Source: Candidatus Zixiibacteriota bacterium
Lineage (GTDB): Bacteria; Zixibacteria; MSB-5A5; CAIYYT01
Length of the DNA: 38,590 nt
Assembly: GCA_963205155.1 (NCBI GenBank)
Contig: CAUJJY010000325.1
Location: forward strand, 1-38,590
Reading direction: 5' to 3'
Part shown: positions 1 to 6,428 of the stretch, piece after piece
How the letters are laid out: every line of letters begins with the position of its first letter
Numbering within the stretch: the stretch's first letter is position 1
Made by a program: the position numbers and the translations under genes
The notes under the pieces: generated by a model
Databases searched by the model: none
Told to the model about the DNA's origin: nothing
Seen by the model: the letters and a program-made list of their open reading frames with translations, nothing else

Positions 1-219
1 CACTCCGTTGGGAAACTCAACTCCGATCATTGGATCGTGTGGATAGGTCTGTCCGCAGCCACAATTGTAATTGAAATATGTAACATACCCAACTCGCTTC
101 AGAAAAGCCTTATCGAACGTTTCATCAGTACCTTTTACAACCTGTACACGGGCGCCAATCAGATATGGTGCACCGTCTACATCTTCAAGAGTATTTTTCT
201 GTCGCATTCGAATTTTCAT
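1..219 (-). CDS. Small uncharacterised protein, overlapping the DpnI-like gene (partial)
   Basis: An open frame of 73 codons runs from an ATG at 219 off the left edge of the window, so the C-terminus is missing. The start lies inside the last 35 bases of the DpnI-like gene in another frame, which suggests translational coupling. The readable protein begins MKIRMRQKNTLEDVDGAPYL. It then has a beta-rich stretch with GARVQVVKG and later NCGCGQTYPHDPMIGVEFPNG. The spacing of glycine, valine and GV-F resembles a small SH3/KOW-like barrel, and the CGCGQ motif could bind a metal. I do not recognise a named family. The clean frame and the conserved-looking CGCGQ-DPMIGVEF block argue that it is a real gene, possibly a partner of the restriction enzyme, but that role is inference from position only. 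Confidence 0.6.
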   Translation of the reverse strand, partial: MKIRMRQKNTLEDVDGAPYLIGARVQVVKGTDETFDKAFLKRVGYVTYFNYNCGCGQTYPHDPMIGVEFPNGV

Positions 220-985
220 TGCGATGTGTATACCTTCCTCTACCCATAAACTCAACGAATCCCAAGTCCCTTAGCATCTGGAGCTGTTGTCTTATCTTTG
301 CAAGTACGTTTTTGTTTTGTGGGTGCATAGTGCTTAAAAGTGGCTCAAAGCGGTAGACGTCCTGTAGTGTAAAATCAGCCTTCTTAATCTTCCGTACGCA
401 GTTCAAAACGTCAATCAGCCAAGTCCTTTGCTTGGCGACAACACTCTGTAATTTGCTGATTCGCGCAAAATCGAGGCGGACAATTGGTGCCGGAACTATC
501 ATCGACTGTTGAACAATCGGAATCACCAGCTCTTTTGGTATGTTACTCAAAACTATGTTGCAGCCCACCCAGCCTGCACGGCGTGCAGTTGGTCGAAGCG
601 GTTGCCTCTTCTCAATGGCCGAAACGGGAAACGAGAATCCTGGAATTAGGAACAGGTTTTCAACGGCGTTAGATACGACTCCATAGTGAAGAACAAAAAG
701 ATGTGGGCACCGGTTTTCAAGGATTGCTGCAACCATCGAATCGTAGGCTGCGTCTGCAATTTTGTGGCCAATTGGCCGCGAAGATGCCTTCAATTGAAAA
801 ATGCCTGTGCAATCATTGCACCAATAATCATAGACCGGGGTATTATTGGGAGATTTCTGCAGAGAGTTACTGGTACACGATGGACAATAGAGATTAGTCA
901 ATCCCCAATGTTCTGTGATTACGCGTGATTGCTGCGCCTTACTGCTATAGGCCATTCCTAGGGACCTGTCGAGAATTAGATGCAA
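185..985 (-). CDS. DpnI-like methyl-directed (Gm6ATC) restriction endonuclease
   Basis: The 266-residue protein aligns along its length with DpnI and Neisseria Dam-replacing protein as I remember them. Family members cut GATC only when the adenine is methylated. Visible features are a zinc-binding Cys set (C34, C37, C56, C59), the PD-(D/E)XK nuclease core, the signature PTARRAGWVGCNI, and a C-terminal winged helix (FTLQDVYRFE, KIRQQLQMLRDLGFVEFMGRG) that in DpnI also reads methylated DNA. The catalytic residues of DpnI are D53, E64 and K66. Here D53 and K66 are kept at the same numbers but position 64 is Gln, so full activity is not certain. The start is a TTG preceded by GGAGAG at 5 bases. 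No methyltransferase is adjacent, as expected for an enzyme that attacks modified DNA. The gene reads AT-richer than its right-hand neighbours, suggesting transfer. Confidence 0.9.
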   Translation of the reverse strand: MHLILDRSLGMAYSSKAQQSRVITEHWGLTNLYCPSCTSNSLQKSPNNTPVYDYWCNDCTGIFQLKASSRPIGHKIADAAYDSMVAAILENRCPHLFVLHYGVVSNAVENLFLIPGFSFPVSAIEKRQPLRPTARRAGWVGCNIVLSNIPKELVIPIVQQSMIVPAPIVRLDFARISKLQSVVAKQRTWLIDVLNCVRKIKKADFTLQDVYRFEPLLSTMHPQNKNVLAKIRQQLQMLRDLGFVEFMGRGRYTHRNENSNATEKYS

Positions 986-1147
986 ATTGGCTCTCCGCTT
1001 TTTTGGTTACCTTGACTACAAGATAGTGAGTTGATTCTTTCTCAGATAGAAAAATGTGCACAATTATGTTTGAAGTGAAACCTCACAAACGCCAGAACTG
1101 GATTTCGGCTTTCCAAAAGGAGATCGTTCTGCTATGTTTAGTGCGTT

Positions 1148-1972
1148 ATGACTAATCCTAAATCGTCCACCTTCCCCGCCCTCCACGCCTCCGGCTGCTT
1201 CATTATCCCCAATCCGTGGGATATCGGCTCGGCGAAGATTCTCCACCATCTCGGTTTCAAAGCCCTCGCCACAACTTCGGCCGGATTCGCCTTCTCCCGC
1301 GGTCTGCCTGATGAGGCAACGGCGCTGTCGCTAACCGACGTTCTCGCCCACATCAAAGAAATCGTCGAGGCCACACCGCTTCCCGTCAACGCCGACTTTC
1401 AATCCGGCTATGCGGATGATCTGGAAACGCTCGCCCGCAATGTCACACTCTGCGTCCAGACCGGCGTCGCCGGACTTTCCATCGAAGACGCTACCGGCGA
1501 CGACGCTTCGCCGCTCTATGATCGTGCCATTGCCATCGAACGCATCCGCATCGCCCGCAAAGCCATCGATGCCACCGGCACCGGCGTCCTGTTGACTGCC
1601 CGCTGCGAGGCGTTCCTCGTCGGCGACCCGGATGCCGAACGCGTAGCTCTTGACCGTCTGGTCGCCTTCGCCGAAGCCGGCGCCGACTGCCTCTATGCGC
1701 CCCGAGTCACCAGCGCAGAAACGATCAGTCGCATCGTCAAAGCTGTCGCGCCCAAACCGGTCAATGTGCTGATGGTATCACCAGTGCCCGGTCTGATATT
1801 CTCCCGCCTTGCCGATCTCGGTGTCCGCCGCATCTCGGTCGGTTCAGCGCTGTCGCGGGTCGCATTGGGAGCCTTCATGCGCGCAGCCTCGGACATCCTC
1901 AAAACCGGTACATTCGACTCCCTCGCCGATTCCGCCCCCTTCAAAGACCTCAACGACATATTCACCCGGTAG
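1148..1972 (+). CDS. Isocitrate lyase/phosphoenolpyruvate mutase family protein
   Basis: The 274-residue protein has the TIM-barrel pattern of the ICL/PEP-mutase superfamily, which makes or breaks C-C or P-C bonds next to a carboxylate using Mg2+. Visible motifs are the N-terminal IPNPWDIGSAKIL, TTSAGFAFSRG, the metal-binding strand PVNADFQSGY, the GLSIEDATGDD segment and LLTARCEAFL. It is the short single-domain version (PEP mutase-like, often annotated as carboxyphosphonoenolpyruvate phosphonomutase-like), and its substrate cannot be read from sequence. The KKCGH-type catalytic motif of true isocitrate lyase is absent; the local sequence is LLTARCEA. The stop codon TAG is formed by the first bases of a REP element. 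No well-placed Shine-Dalgarno is seen, the nearest AAGGAG being more than 20 bases upstream. Confidence 0.85.
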   Translation: MTNPKSSTFPALHASGCFIIPNPWDIGSAKILHHLGFKALATTSAGFAFSRGLPDEATALSLTDVLAHIKEIVEATPLPVNADFQSGYADDLETLARNVTLCVQTGVAGLSIEDATGDDASPLYDRAIAIERIRIARKAIDATGTGVLLTARCEAFLVGDPDAERVALDRLVAFAEAGADCLYAPRVTSAETISRIVKAVAPKPVNVLMVSPVPGLIFSRLADLGVRRISVGSALSRVALGAFMRAASDILKTGTFDSLADSAPFKDLNDIFTR

Positions 1973-2039
1973 GACAGACATTCTTGTCTGTCGGCTTCCC
2001 CTTTGATCCACCATGTCAGACAGTAATGTCTGACCTACC
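1968..2039. repeat. REP/BIME element, copy A
   Basis: This 72-base element has two hairpins facing each other. The left arm is GGTAG-G followed by GACAGACA-TTCT-TGTCTGTC. The right arm is TCAGACA-GTAA-TGTCTGA followed by CCTACC. The outer ends are an imperfect inverted repeat. GTAG at the foot of a hairpin is the hallmark tetranucleotide of bacterial REP sequences mobilised by RAYT transposases. Closely related copies surround the RAYT gene at 33.9-34.7 kb. The first TAG is the stop codon of the preceding gene, and the RNA hairpins would sit at the 3' end of its mRNA. Confidence 0.85.
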
Positions 2040-2072
2040 AACCACTCGCTTCCAATGACGCTTGCCCGTTAA

Positions 2073-2138
2073 ATTCCCCTCTAGAGAGGGGTGGCTCACG
2101 TCCGACGAAGGAGGACGTGAGACGGGGTGTGTCGTCCC
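2073..2138. repeat. Second palindromic repeat family (double hairpin)
   Basis: Two hairpins lie side by side. CCCCTCT-AG-AGAGGGG is at 2076-2091. At 2095-2121 is a perfect 9-base stem, CTCACGTCC with GGACGTGAG, around a 9-base loop. The tail GACGGGGTGTGTC follows. The layout 'CCCCTC...GAGGGGTGGC...GACGGGGTGTGT' resembles a palindromic intergenic repeat common in many environmental bacterial genomes. It is distinct from the GTAG-type REP next to it. It ends just before the promoter of the next gene. Confidence 0.6.
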
Positions 2139-2140
2139 CC

Positions 2141-2169
2141 TTGACACCCCATCCAAAAACACATTAAAT
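2141..2169 (+). promoter_or_regulatory. Sigma-70 promoter, predicted leaderless start at 2177
   Basis: A perfect -35 TTGACA (2141-2146), a 17-base spacer and a -10 TTAAAT (2164-2169) precede the ATG at 2177 by 7 bases. Transcription would begin at or within a base of the start codon. No Shine-Dalgarno is present between the -10 and the ATG (TCCCCCC). Confidence 0.6.
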
Positions 2170-2176
2170 TCCCCCC

Positions 2177-2656
2177 ATGAAACCGACACCACTCATCGAA
2201 GCCGACCCGGTGCATGTCGCCTCGGTCAGCGCCATCATCAAGGCACTTTATGATTCGATCTCGTTCAAACAGGGCGATACCGCCGACTGGAAGAAAATGC
2301 GCTCCCTCTTCATTCCCGACGGTCGTTTGCTCATTCCCAAACGCGCCACCACCGACTCGATTTCGCTAACCACGGAGCAATTTGTCGAGCGCGGCAAGAT
2401 CGTCTTCGCCAACGAGACCTTCGCCGGCAAAGGATTCCGCGAAACCGAAATCGCCCGCCGCGAGGAGGCTTTCGGCTTCATCCGTCACATCTTCAGCGCC
2501 TACGAGGCCGTCCTCTCCGACATCGACGACATCGTCATCGGCCGCGGTATCAACAGCATCCAACTCCTGTGGGAAAGCGACCGCTGGTGGATTGTCTCGA
2601 TGGTCTGGGATGACGAACGCCCCGACAATCCCATGCCCGACTGGGCAAATCCGTGA
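2177..2656 (+). CDS. NTF2-like/SnoaL-like protein
   Basis: A 159-residue soluble protein without a signal peptide. The pattern of an N-terminal helix (IIKALYDSISFKQGDTADWKKMRSLFIPDGRLLIP), a middle TTEQFVERGKIVF segment, and the C-terminal strands SIQLLWESDRWWIVSMVWDDE fits the cone-shaped NTF2-like fold. In that fold, polyketide cyclases, isomerases and binding proteins share a pocket. No catalytic residue can be assigned. The stop overlaps the GTG start of the following VOC gene (GTGA), so the two are probably co-transcribed and translationally coupled. Function remains unknown beyond fold. Confidence 0.65.
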   Translation: MKPTPLIEADPVHVASVSAIIKALYDSISFKQGDTADWKKMRSLFIPDGRLLIPKRATTDSISLTTEQFVERGKIVFANETFAGKGFRETEIARREEAFGFIRHIFSAYEAVLSDIDDIVIGRGINSIQLLWESDRWWIVSMVWDDERPDNPMPDWANP

Positions 2657-3048
2657 TCAGCGCGCTCTTCATCCTCTATGTCGCCGATCAGGAGAAGAGC
2701 ACCCATTTCTATTCTCGCATTCTTGATCGCGCCCCGGATCTCGACGTCCCCGGAATGACCGAATTCAAATTGAACAACGGCAGTACTCTCGGCCTGATGC
2801 CCGCAACCGGGATCAAACGGCTTCTGGGCGACCGGCTTCCGAATCCAGCCGATGCCAACGGCATCCCGCGAGCGGAATTATATCTCACCTTACCCGATGC
2901 GGACTCTTTTCATCAACGTGCACTTGCCGCCGGCGCAGTAGAGCTAAGTGCAATGCAACTCCGCCCCTGGGGACATCGTGTCGCCTACAGCCTCGACCCC
3001 GATGGTCACGTCCTCGCCTTCTGCGAGGATCAGGCGGCCACCTTGTAA
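2653..3048 (+). CDS. VOC superfamily (glyoxalase/bleomycin resistance-like) protein
   Basis: The 131-residue protein has the two beta-alpha-beta-beta-beta modules of the vicinal oxygen chelate fold. Its N-terminal strand is ALFILYVADQEKSTHFYSRIL and its C-terminal module is LRPWGHRVAYSLDPDGHVLAFCE. The final DPDGHxLxF(C)E is the usual C-terminal metal-ligand motif of the family. Members include glyoxalase I, dioxygenases and antibiotic-binding proteins; the substrate here is not readable. The start is GTG, overlapping the upstream stop by 4 bases. The ECF sigma gene follows 55 bases downstream. Confidence 0.8.
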   Translation: MISALFILYVADQEKSTHFYSRILDRAPDLDVPGMTEFKLNNGSTLGLMPATGIKRLLGDRLPNPADANGIPRAELYLTLPDADSFHQRALAAGAVELSAMQLRPWGHRVAYSLDPDGHVLAFCEDQAATL

Positions 3049-3103
3049 ACAGCCATTCATACCGCAACAAACTTCATCGCGCGAACATCGTATTCCTTTT
3101 CAA

Positions 3104-3643
3104 ATGAATGAGATTCTGATCAGCCGGTTGCTCGCTCAACGGCAGAAACTTCTAGCGTTCATCCGCAAGAAAGTTGCCGATGCCGACGCCGCCGAAGATA
3201 TCCTGCAGGACAGCCTCGCCAAAGCGCTGAAATCTGCCGGCGAAATTCGCGACGACGAGCGGTTCATCTCTTGGTTCTACTCCATCCTCAACAATGCCAT
3301 TATCGACTTCTATCGCCACCGCGCCGTTGAGGCTCGACACATCGAGACTTCGGACTATCAGGCCGACTCGCTCGCGGCACCTGATCAAAGCGAGGAAAGC
3401 GAACTCTGTGAGTGCTTCCGTGATTTGCTCCCCGCGCTGAAACCCGATTACGCCGAACTCATTGAAAAGCTCGAACTTGCTGATGGCGACCCCGCGACGC
3501 TCGCAAACCAGCTCGGAACCAACATCAACAATCTCAAGGTCCGCCGCCATCGCGCCAGGCAGGCCCTGCGCGAGCGCCTTGAGGAGACCTGCCGCACCTG
3601 TGCCAAGCACGGTTGTCTCGACTGCACCTGTTCGCGCAATTAG
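3104..3643 (+). CDS. ECF sigma factor with C-terminal Cys-rich tail (CorE-like)
   Basis: A 179-residue RNA polymerase sigma factor of the extracytoplasmic-function class. Region 2 is seen in DAAEDILQDSLAKAL...FISWFYSILNNAIIDFYRHR, and region 4 in LLPALKPDYAELIEKLELADGD...NNLKVRRHRARQALRERL. The protein ends CRTCAKHGCLDCTCSRN, five cysteines in the pattern C-x2-C-x4-C-x2-C-x-C. CorE-type (ECF44) sigma factors, known from Myxococcus xanthus, sense copper directly through such a tail and need no anti-sigma factor. None is encoded nearby. I chose the ATG at 3104 because the frame upstream reads through the VOC gene and region 2 begins right after it. The neighbour at 3779 encodes a His-rich membrane protein, consistent with metal control. 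Metal identity is inference. Confidence 0.85.
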   Translation: MNEILISRLLAQRQKLLAFIRKKVADADAAEDILQDSLAKALKSAGEIRDDERFISWFYSILNNAIIDFYRHRAVEARHIETSDYQADSLAAPDQSEESELCECFRDLLPALKPDYAELIEKLELADGDPATLANQLGTNINNLKVRRHRARQALRERLEETCRTCAKHGCLDCTCSRN

Positions 3644-3690
3644 CGCGATCAACTGGAAATCTCTTTTTCCACAAAATATCAGAATTGCGG

Positions 3691-3715
3691 TGTAACCTTT
3701 TCATAGGTCTCCGTC
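3691..3715 (+). promoter_or_regulatory. Putative ECF-type promoter for the DUF4396 gene
   Basis: TGTAACC (3691-3697) followed after 14 bases by CGTC (3712-3715) resembles the -35/-10 pair of ECF-dependent promoters (GTAACC or GAAC with CGT). It lies between the ECF gene and the DUF4396 gene and no good sigma-70 promoter is seen there. The spacer is a little short, so confidence is limited. Confidence 0.4.
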
Positions 3716-3778
3716 TCAACTTGTGCGGTCAAAAATCTTGGTCGCTTGAAACTGGAAACTAAAGACGGAGGTACTCAT

Positions 3779-4264
3779 ATGAATCACGCAATGCACCACG
3801 GACATCAGATGTCAACACCCGCGTCTCTAAATCGACTCGCCTTAAGCGCCACCATTCACTGTTTGACCGGTTGTGCGATCGGTGAAGTCCTGGGGATGCT
3901 GATCGGCATGTCTCTCGGCTGGGGCACCTGGTCAACAATAGCCCTTTCTGTCGCACTCGCTTTCTTCTTCGGTTACGGCCTTACCTTGGTACCGCTGTTG
4001 CGTTCCGGCATGGCCGTCGGATCGGCTCTGCTTCTCGCATTAGCATCCGATACCGTATCGATCACCATCATGGAAATCATCGACAATGCCGTGATGTTGA
4101 TCATTCCCGGCGCTATGACCGCCGGCCCGCTGTCCGGCCTGTTCTGGGCAAGCATGATCTCCTCGCTTTTGCTGGCCGGTGCCGCCGCTTATCCGGTAAA
4201 TCGTTGGCTCATCCGACGCGGACGCGGCCATGCTGTTGTCCATTCGGCTCACGCCCATCACTAG
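3779..4264 (+). CDS. DUF4396 His-rich membrane protein (likely metal-linked)
   Basis: A 161-residue membrane protein. It starts MNHAMHHGHQM and ends HAVVHSAHAHH, so both termini are rich in histidine. Between them are about four hydrophobic helices, the first carrying HCLTGCAIGEVLGM, a Cys/His pattern typical of DUF4396. AAYPVNRWLIRRGRGHAVVH near the end is also family-like. A strong GGAGG lies 7 bases before the ATG at 3779, which decides the start. DUF4396 proteins often occur with copper genes as far as I recall; that and the adjacent Cys-tailed ECF sigma point to copper or another soft metal. The transported or bound ion is not proven. Confidence 0.75.
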   Translation: MNHAMHHGHQMSTPASLNRLALSATIHCLTGCAIGEVLGMLIGMSLGWGTWSTIALSVALAFFFGYGLTLVPLLRSGMAVGSALLLALASDTVSITIMEIIDNAVMLIIPGAMTAGPLSGLFWASMISSLLLAGAAAYPVNRWLIRRGRGHAVVHSAHAHH

Positions 4265-4372
4265 AATCCACTCCGGTGGCGCTCCAAATTGAGCGCCACC
4301 CTCCACATATTTCATCGAATTTTTATAGACAAATCTCTCGTTGGCTCGTTTTACTTGCGGAAGGAGTCAAAT

Positions 4373-5257
4373 ATGATTCAAGTCGCTTACAGGGTGGCGG
4401 CTATCGCGCTTCTTGGCTTGCTCTCTCTCCAATGCTCCGATCCACCCAACACACAGGAAATCTTTTACGCCGACCTCGGCGCAACGTTTGAACTTGCAGT
4501 TCAGCAGACGGCAATAATCAAAGAGGCCGACCTTAGCATCAGTATGTCCACCATGCTGAACGACACTCGGTGCAGCGGGGAACTCGGTTGCATTCACCCC
4601 GGCTTCGTCGAAATTGAACTGTACGTCAATTCCGGATTAGCGGGTGGTGAACATCTGGTCCTGGGAAAGTATGGATTGTCGTGGACCGGCGAAGCGGGCG
4701 CACTTGCAAAAACCTGGAATGGATACAATTTCGAGCTTCACGCTGTACGACCCGATCCTTACGAGTTAGTCTTCTACAAATCCACCACGTCTCCTCTACC
4801 GCCCTGGCGTATCACGCTGCGCGTTGTCGAGGAATCGCCAAAACCCGCTCTGGTAGAACCGGTGACACCCGTCTCGATTCTCCCAACTCTATTAACTCTC
4901 GACCCGTTTGACCTGGACAGCGTTGCCATCGTTGCCGACACGTTGTTCGTCCACATTGCACACGGCGGTGGCTGCAAGAACCATTACTATTTCATGTACA
5001 TGTCCCCGGGTGAATTCGCCGAATCAAATCCGGTGCAGGCCAGTCTCTACTTGCGCCACGACGACAATGATGACACCTGTCGCAAAGATTGTCAGGACGA
5101 ACGCTGCTGGGTTACAACTACTCTGCGATTTGAATTGACTGGGATTAAGGCTCTCCATCAAGCAGCCTACGGCACACCCGGCCCGATCTTGCTCAACGTA
5201 TATGATTATTTCACCGATTCTCCCGGTGAAAAAGTGCAGATCTTGTACAGCCCTTAG
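4373..5257 (+). CDS. Lipoprotein with two Cys-containing domains, function unknown
   Basis: The 294-residue protein starts with a lipoprotein signal (LLGLLSLQC, acylated Cys near residue 20). GGAAGGAG lies 6 bases before the ATG at 4373. Domain one (about 30-165) has the pattern LAVQQTAIIKEADLSISM...LNDTRCSGELGCIHPGFVEIEL, which recalls small exported domains with a DSRCP...CxxxG motif. Domain two (about 175-290) carries IAHGGGCKNHYYFMYM, then NPVQASLYLRHDDNDDTC and a Cys cluster (CRKDCQDERC). The C-rich loops could be disulfide-bonded or metal-binding. I recognise neither domain by name. It follows the ECF/DUF4396 pair but has its own ribosome binding site after a 108-base gap. Confidence 0.7.
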   Translation: MIQVAYRVAAIALLGLLSLQCSDPPNTQEIFYADLGATFELAVQQTAIIKEADLSISMSTMLNDTRCSGELGCIHPGFVEIELYVNSGLAGGEHLVLGKYGLSWTGEAGALAKTWNGYNFELHAVRPDPYELVFYKSTTSPLPPWRITLRVVEESPKPALVEPVTPVSILPTLLTLDPFDLDSVAIVADTLFVHIAHGGGCKNHYYFMYMSPGEFAESNPVQASLYLRHDDNDDTCRKDCQDERCWVTTTLRFELTGIKALHQAAYGTPGPILLNVYDYFTDSPGEKVQILYSP

Positions 5258-5338
5258 CCACTTTTGTTAACAATTCGAGGTCAAGTAGTTATAGATTCCC
5301 GCTTGCGTTAATATTGCCAACATCGCAATAATACATGC

Positions 5339-6328
5339 ATGGAATTGAAAAACTGCTCCGTCCTCGTTACCGGCGCCGCCGGTTTTATCGGCAGTCATCT
5401 TGTCGAAGCTCTCATCTCCAAAGGCGCGAATGTACGCGCCTTTATTCGTTATAACTCGCGTTCCGATCGCGGCTGGCTCGAGACTCTGCCGACGAAGACT
5501 ACCGAACAATTCGCGGTCATTGCCGGAGATATCAAGGACTCCGATGCCGTCCGCAATGTCATCAAAGGTTGTGATATCGTTTTCCATCTGGCGGCATTAA
5601 TCGGAATACCATATTCGTATATCCATCCGCGCAACTACGTCGATACCAATGTCATCGGAACCACGAATGTACTGACAGCGGCGCTCGATTTTGGCGTTAA
5701 ACGTGTCGTCCACATCTCAACCTCCGAGGTCTATGGCACAGCCCAGTACGTACCCATCGATGAGAAGCACCCTAAGGTCGGCCAGTCGCCCTACTCTGCA
5801 TCCAAGTTATCCGCTGACTTGTTAGCGGACTCATTCCATCGCAGCTTCGGACTGCCGGTCGTCACGATTCGTCCATTTAATACCTACGGACCGCGCCAAT
5901 CGCAACGCGCAGTTATTCCAACAATCATCGCCCAGTTGCTCGCCGGACATGAGCTCAATCTCGGCGCAACCACGCCGACGCGCGACTTCACCTTCGTAAC
6001 CGACACCGCCGCCGGCATGATTCGCGGCGCTGAAGTCGACGAGGCTGTTGGCACGACAATCAACCTCGGCACCGGGAGTGAGATTTCCATCGGTGACTTG
6101 GCGCAATTAATCGCCAAGCTAATTGGAGTCGATCTGAAACTGCATCGTGATTCCACGCGCCTCCGTCCGGGAGATTCCGAAGTGGAACGATTGCTCTCCA
6201 ACAACGCCTTGGCTCAAAGTGTATTAAAGTGGAGGCCCGTAATTGATCTTGAAACAGGGCTGAAGCGCACTATCGACTGGTTTAGAGAAATTCCACCATC
6301 GAAGCGCGCTGGAGAGTATGTCCGTTGA
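5339..6328 (+). CDS. Extended SDR sugar-nucleotide dehydratase/epimerase, LegB-like
   Basis: The 329-residue protein is an NAD-dependent extended short-chain dehydrogenase. It has the Rossmann motif VTGAAGFIGSHL, the catalytic STSEVYG with YSASK (Tyr-x3-Lys), and substrate-loop sequences RPFNTYGPRQSQRAVIPTII and PTRDFTFVTDT. Over its length it resembles LegB, the 4,6-dehydratase acting on UDP/GDP-GlcNAc in legionaminic acid synthesis, notably IPYSYIHPRNYVDTN and STSEVYGTAQYVPIDEKHP. No other Leg/Pse genes follow, so the exact substrate is uncertain. AATAAT lies 6 bases before the ATG, hinting at a leaderless start, but the -35 is poor. It opens the exosortase block. Confidence 0.85.
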   Translation: MELKNCSVLVTGAAGFIGSHLVEALISKGANVRAFIRYNSRSDRGWLETLPTKTTEQFAVIAGDIKDSDAVRNVIKGCDIVFHLAALIGIPYSYIHPRNYVDTNVIGTTNVLTAALDFGVKRVVHISTSEVYGTAQYVPIDEKHPKVGQSPYSASKLSADLLADSFHRSFGLPVVTIRPFNTYGPRQSQRAVIPTIIAQLLAGHELNLGATTPTRDFTFVTDTAAGMIRGAEVDEAVGTTINLGTGSEISIGDLAQLIAKLIGVDLKLHRDSTRLRPGDSEVERLLSNNALAQSVLKWRPVIDLETGLKRTIDWFREIPPSKRAGEYVR

Positions 6329-6428
6329 AATCGACCATACTGTGGCGATAGCTGCATTTCGTGATATCAAGACCCGGTCGCTTGATGTCGATATGAGAAT
6401 AGAACACTTTGCGAGAGGATAAATTCTT

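Noticed and set aside
37..249. Plus-strand open frames at the left edge.
   Set aside because: They run antisense to the DpnI-like gene and to the CGCGQ small protein, which has the convincing protein pattern.
1844..2041. Minus-strand open frame beginning MVGQTLLSD, with a similar one at 33690-33899.
   Set aside because: The peptide is a translation of REP elements running antisense into real genes; the same peptide recurs wherever the repeat occurs.
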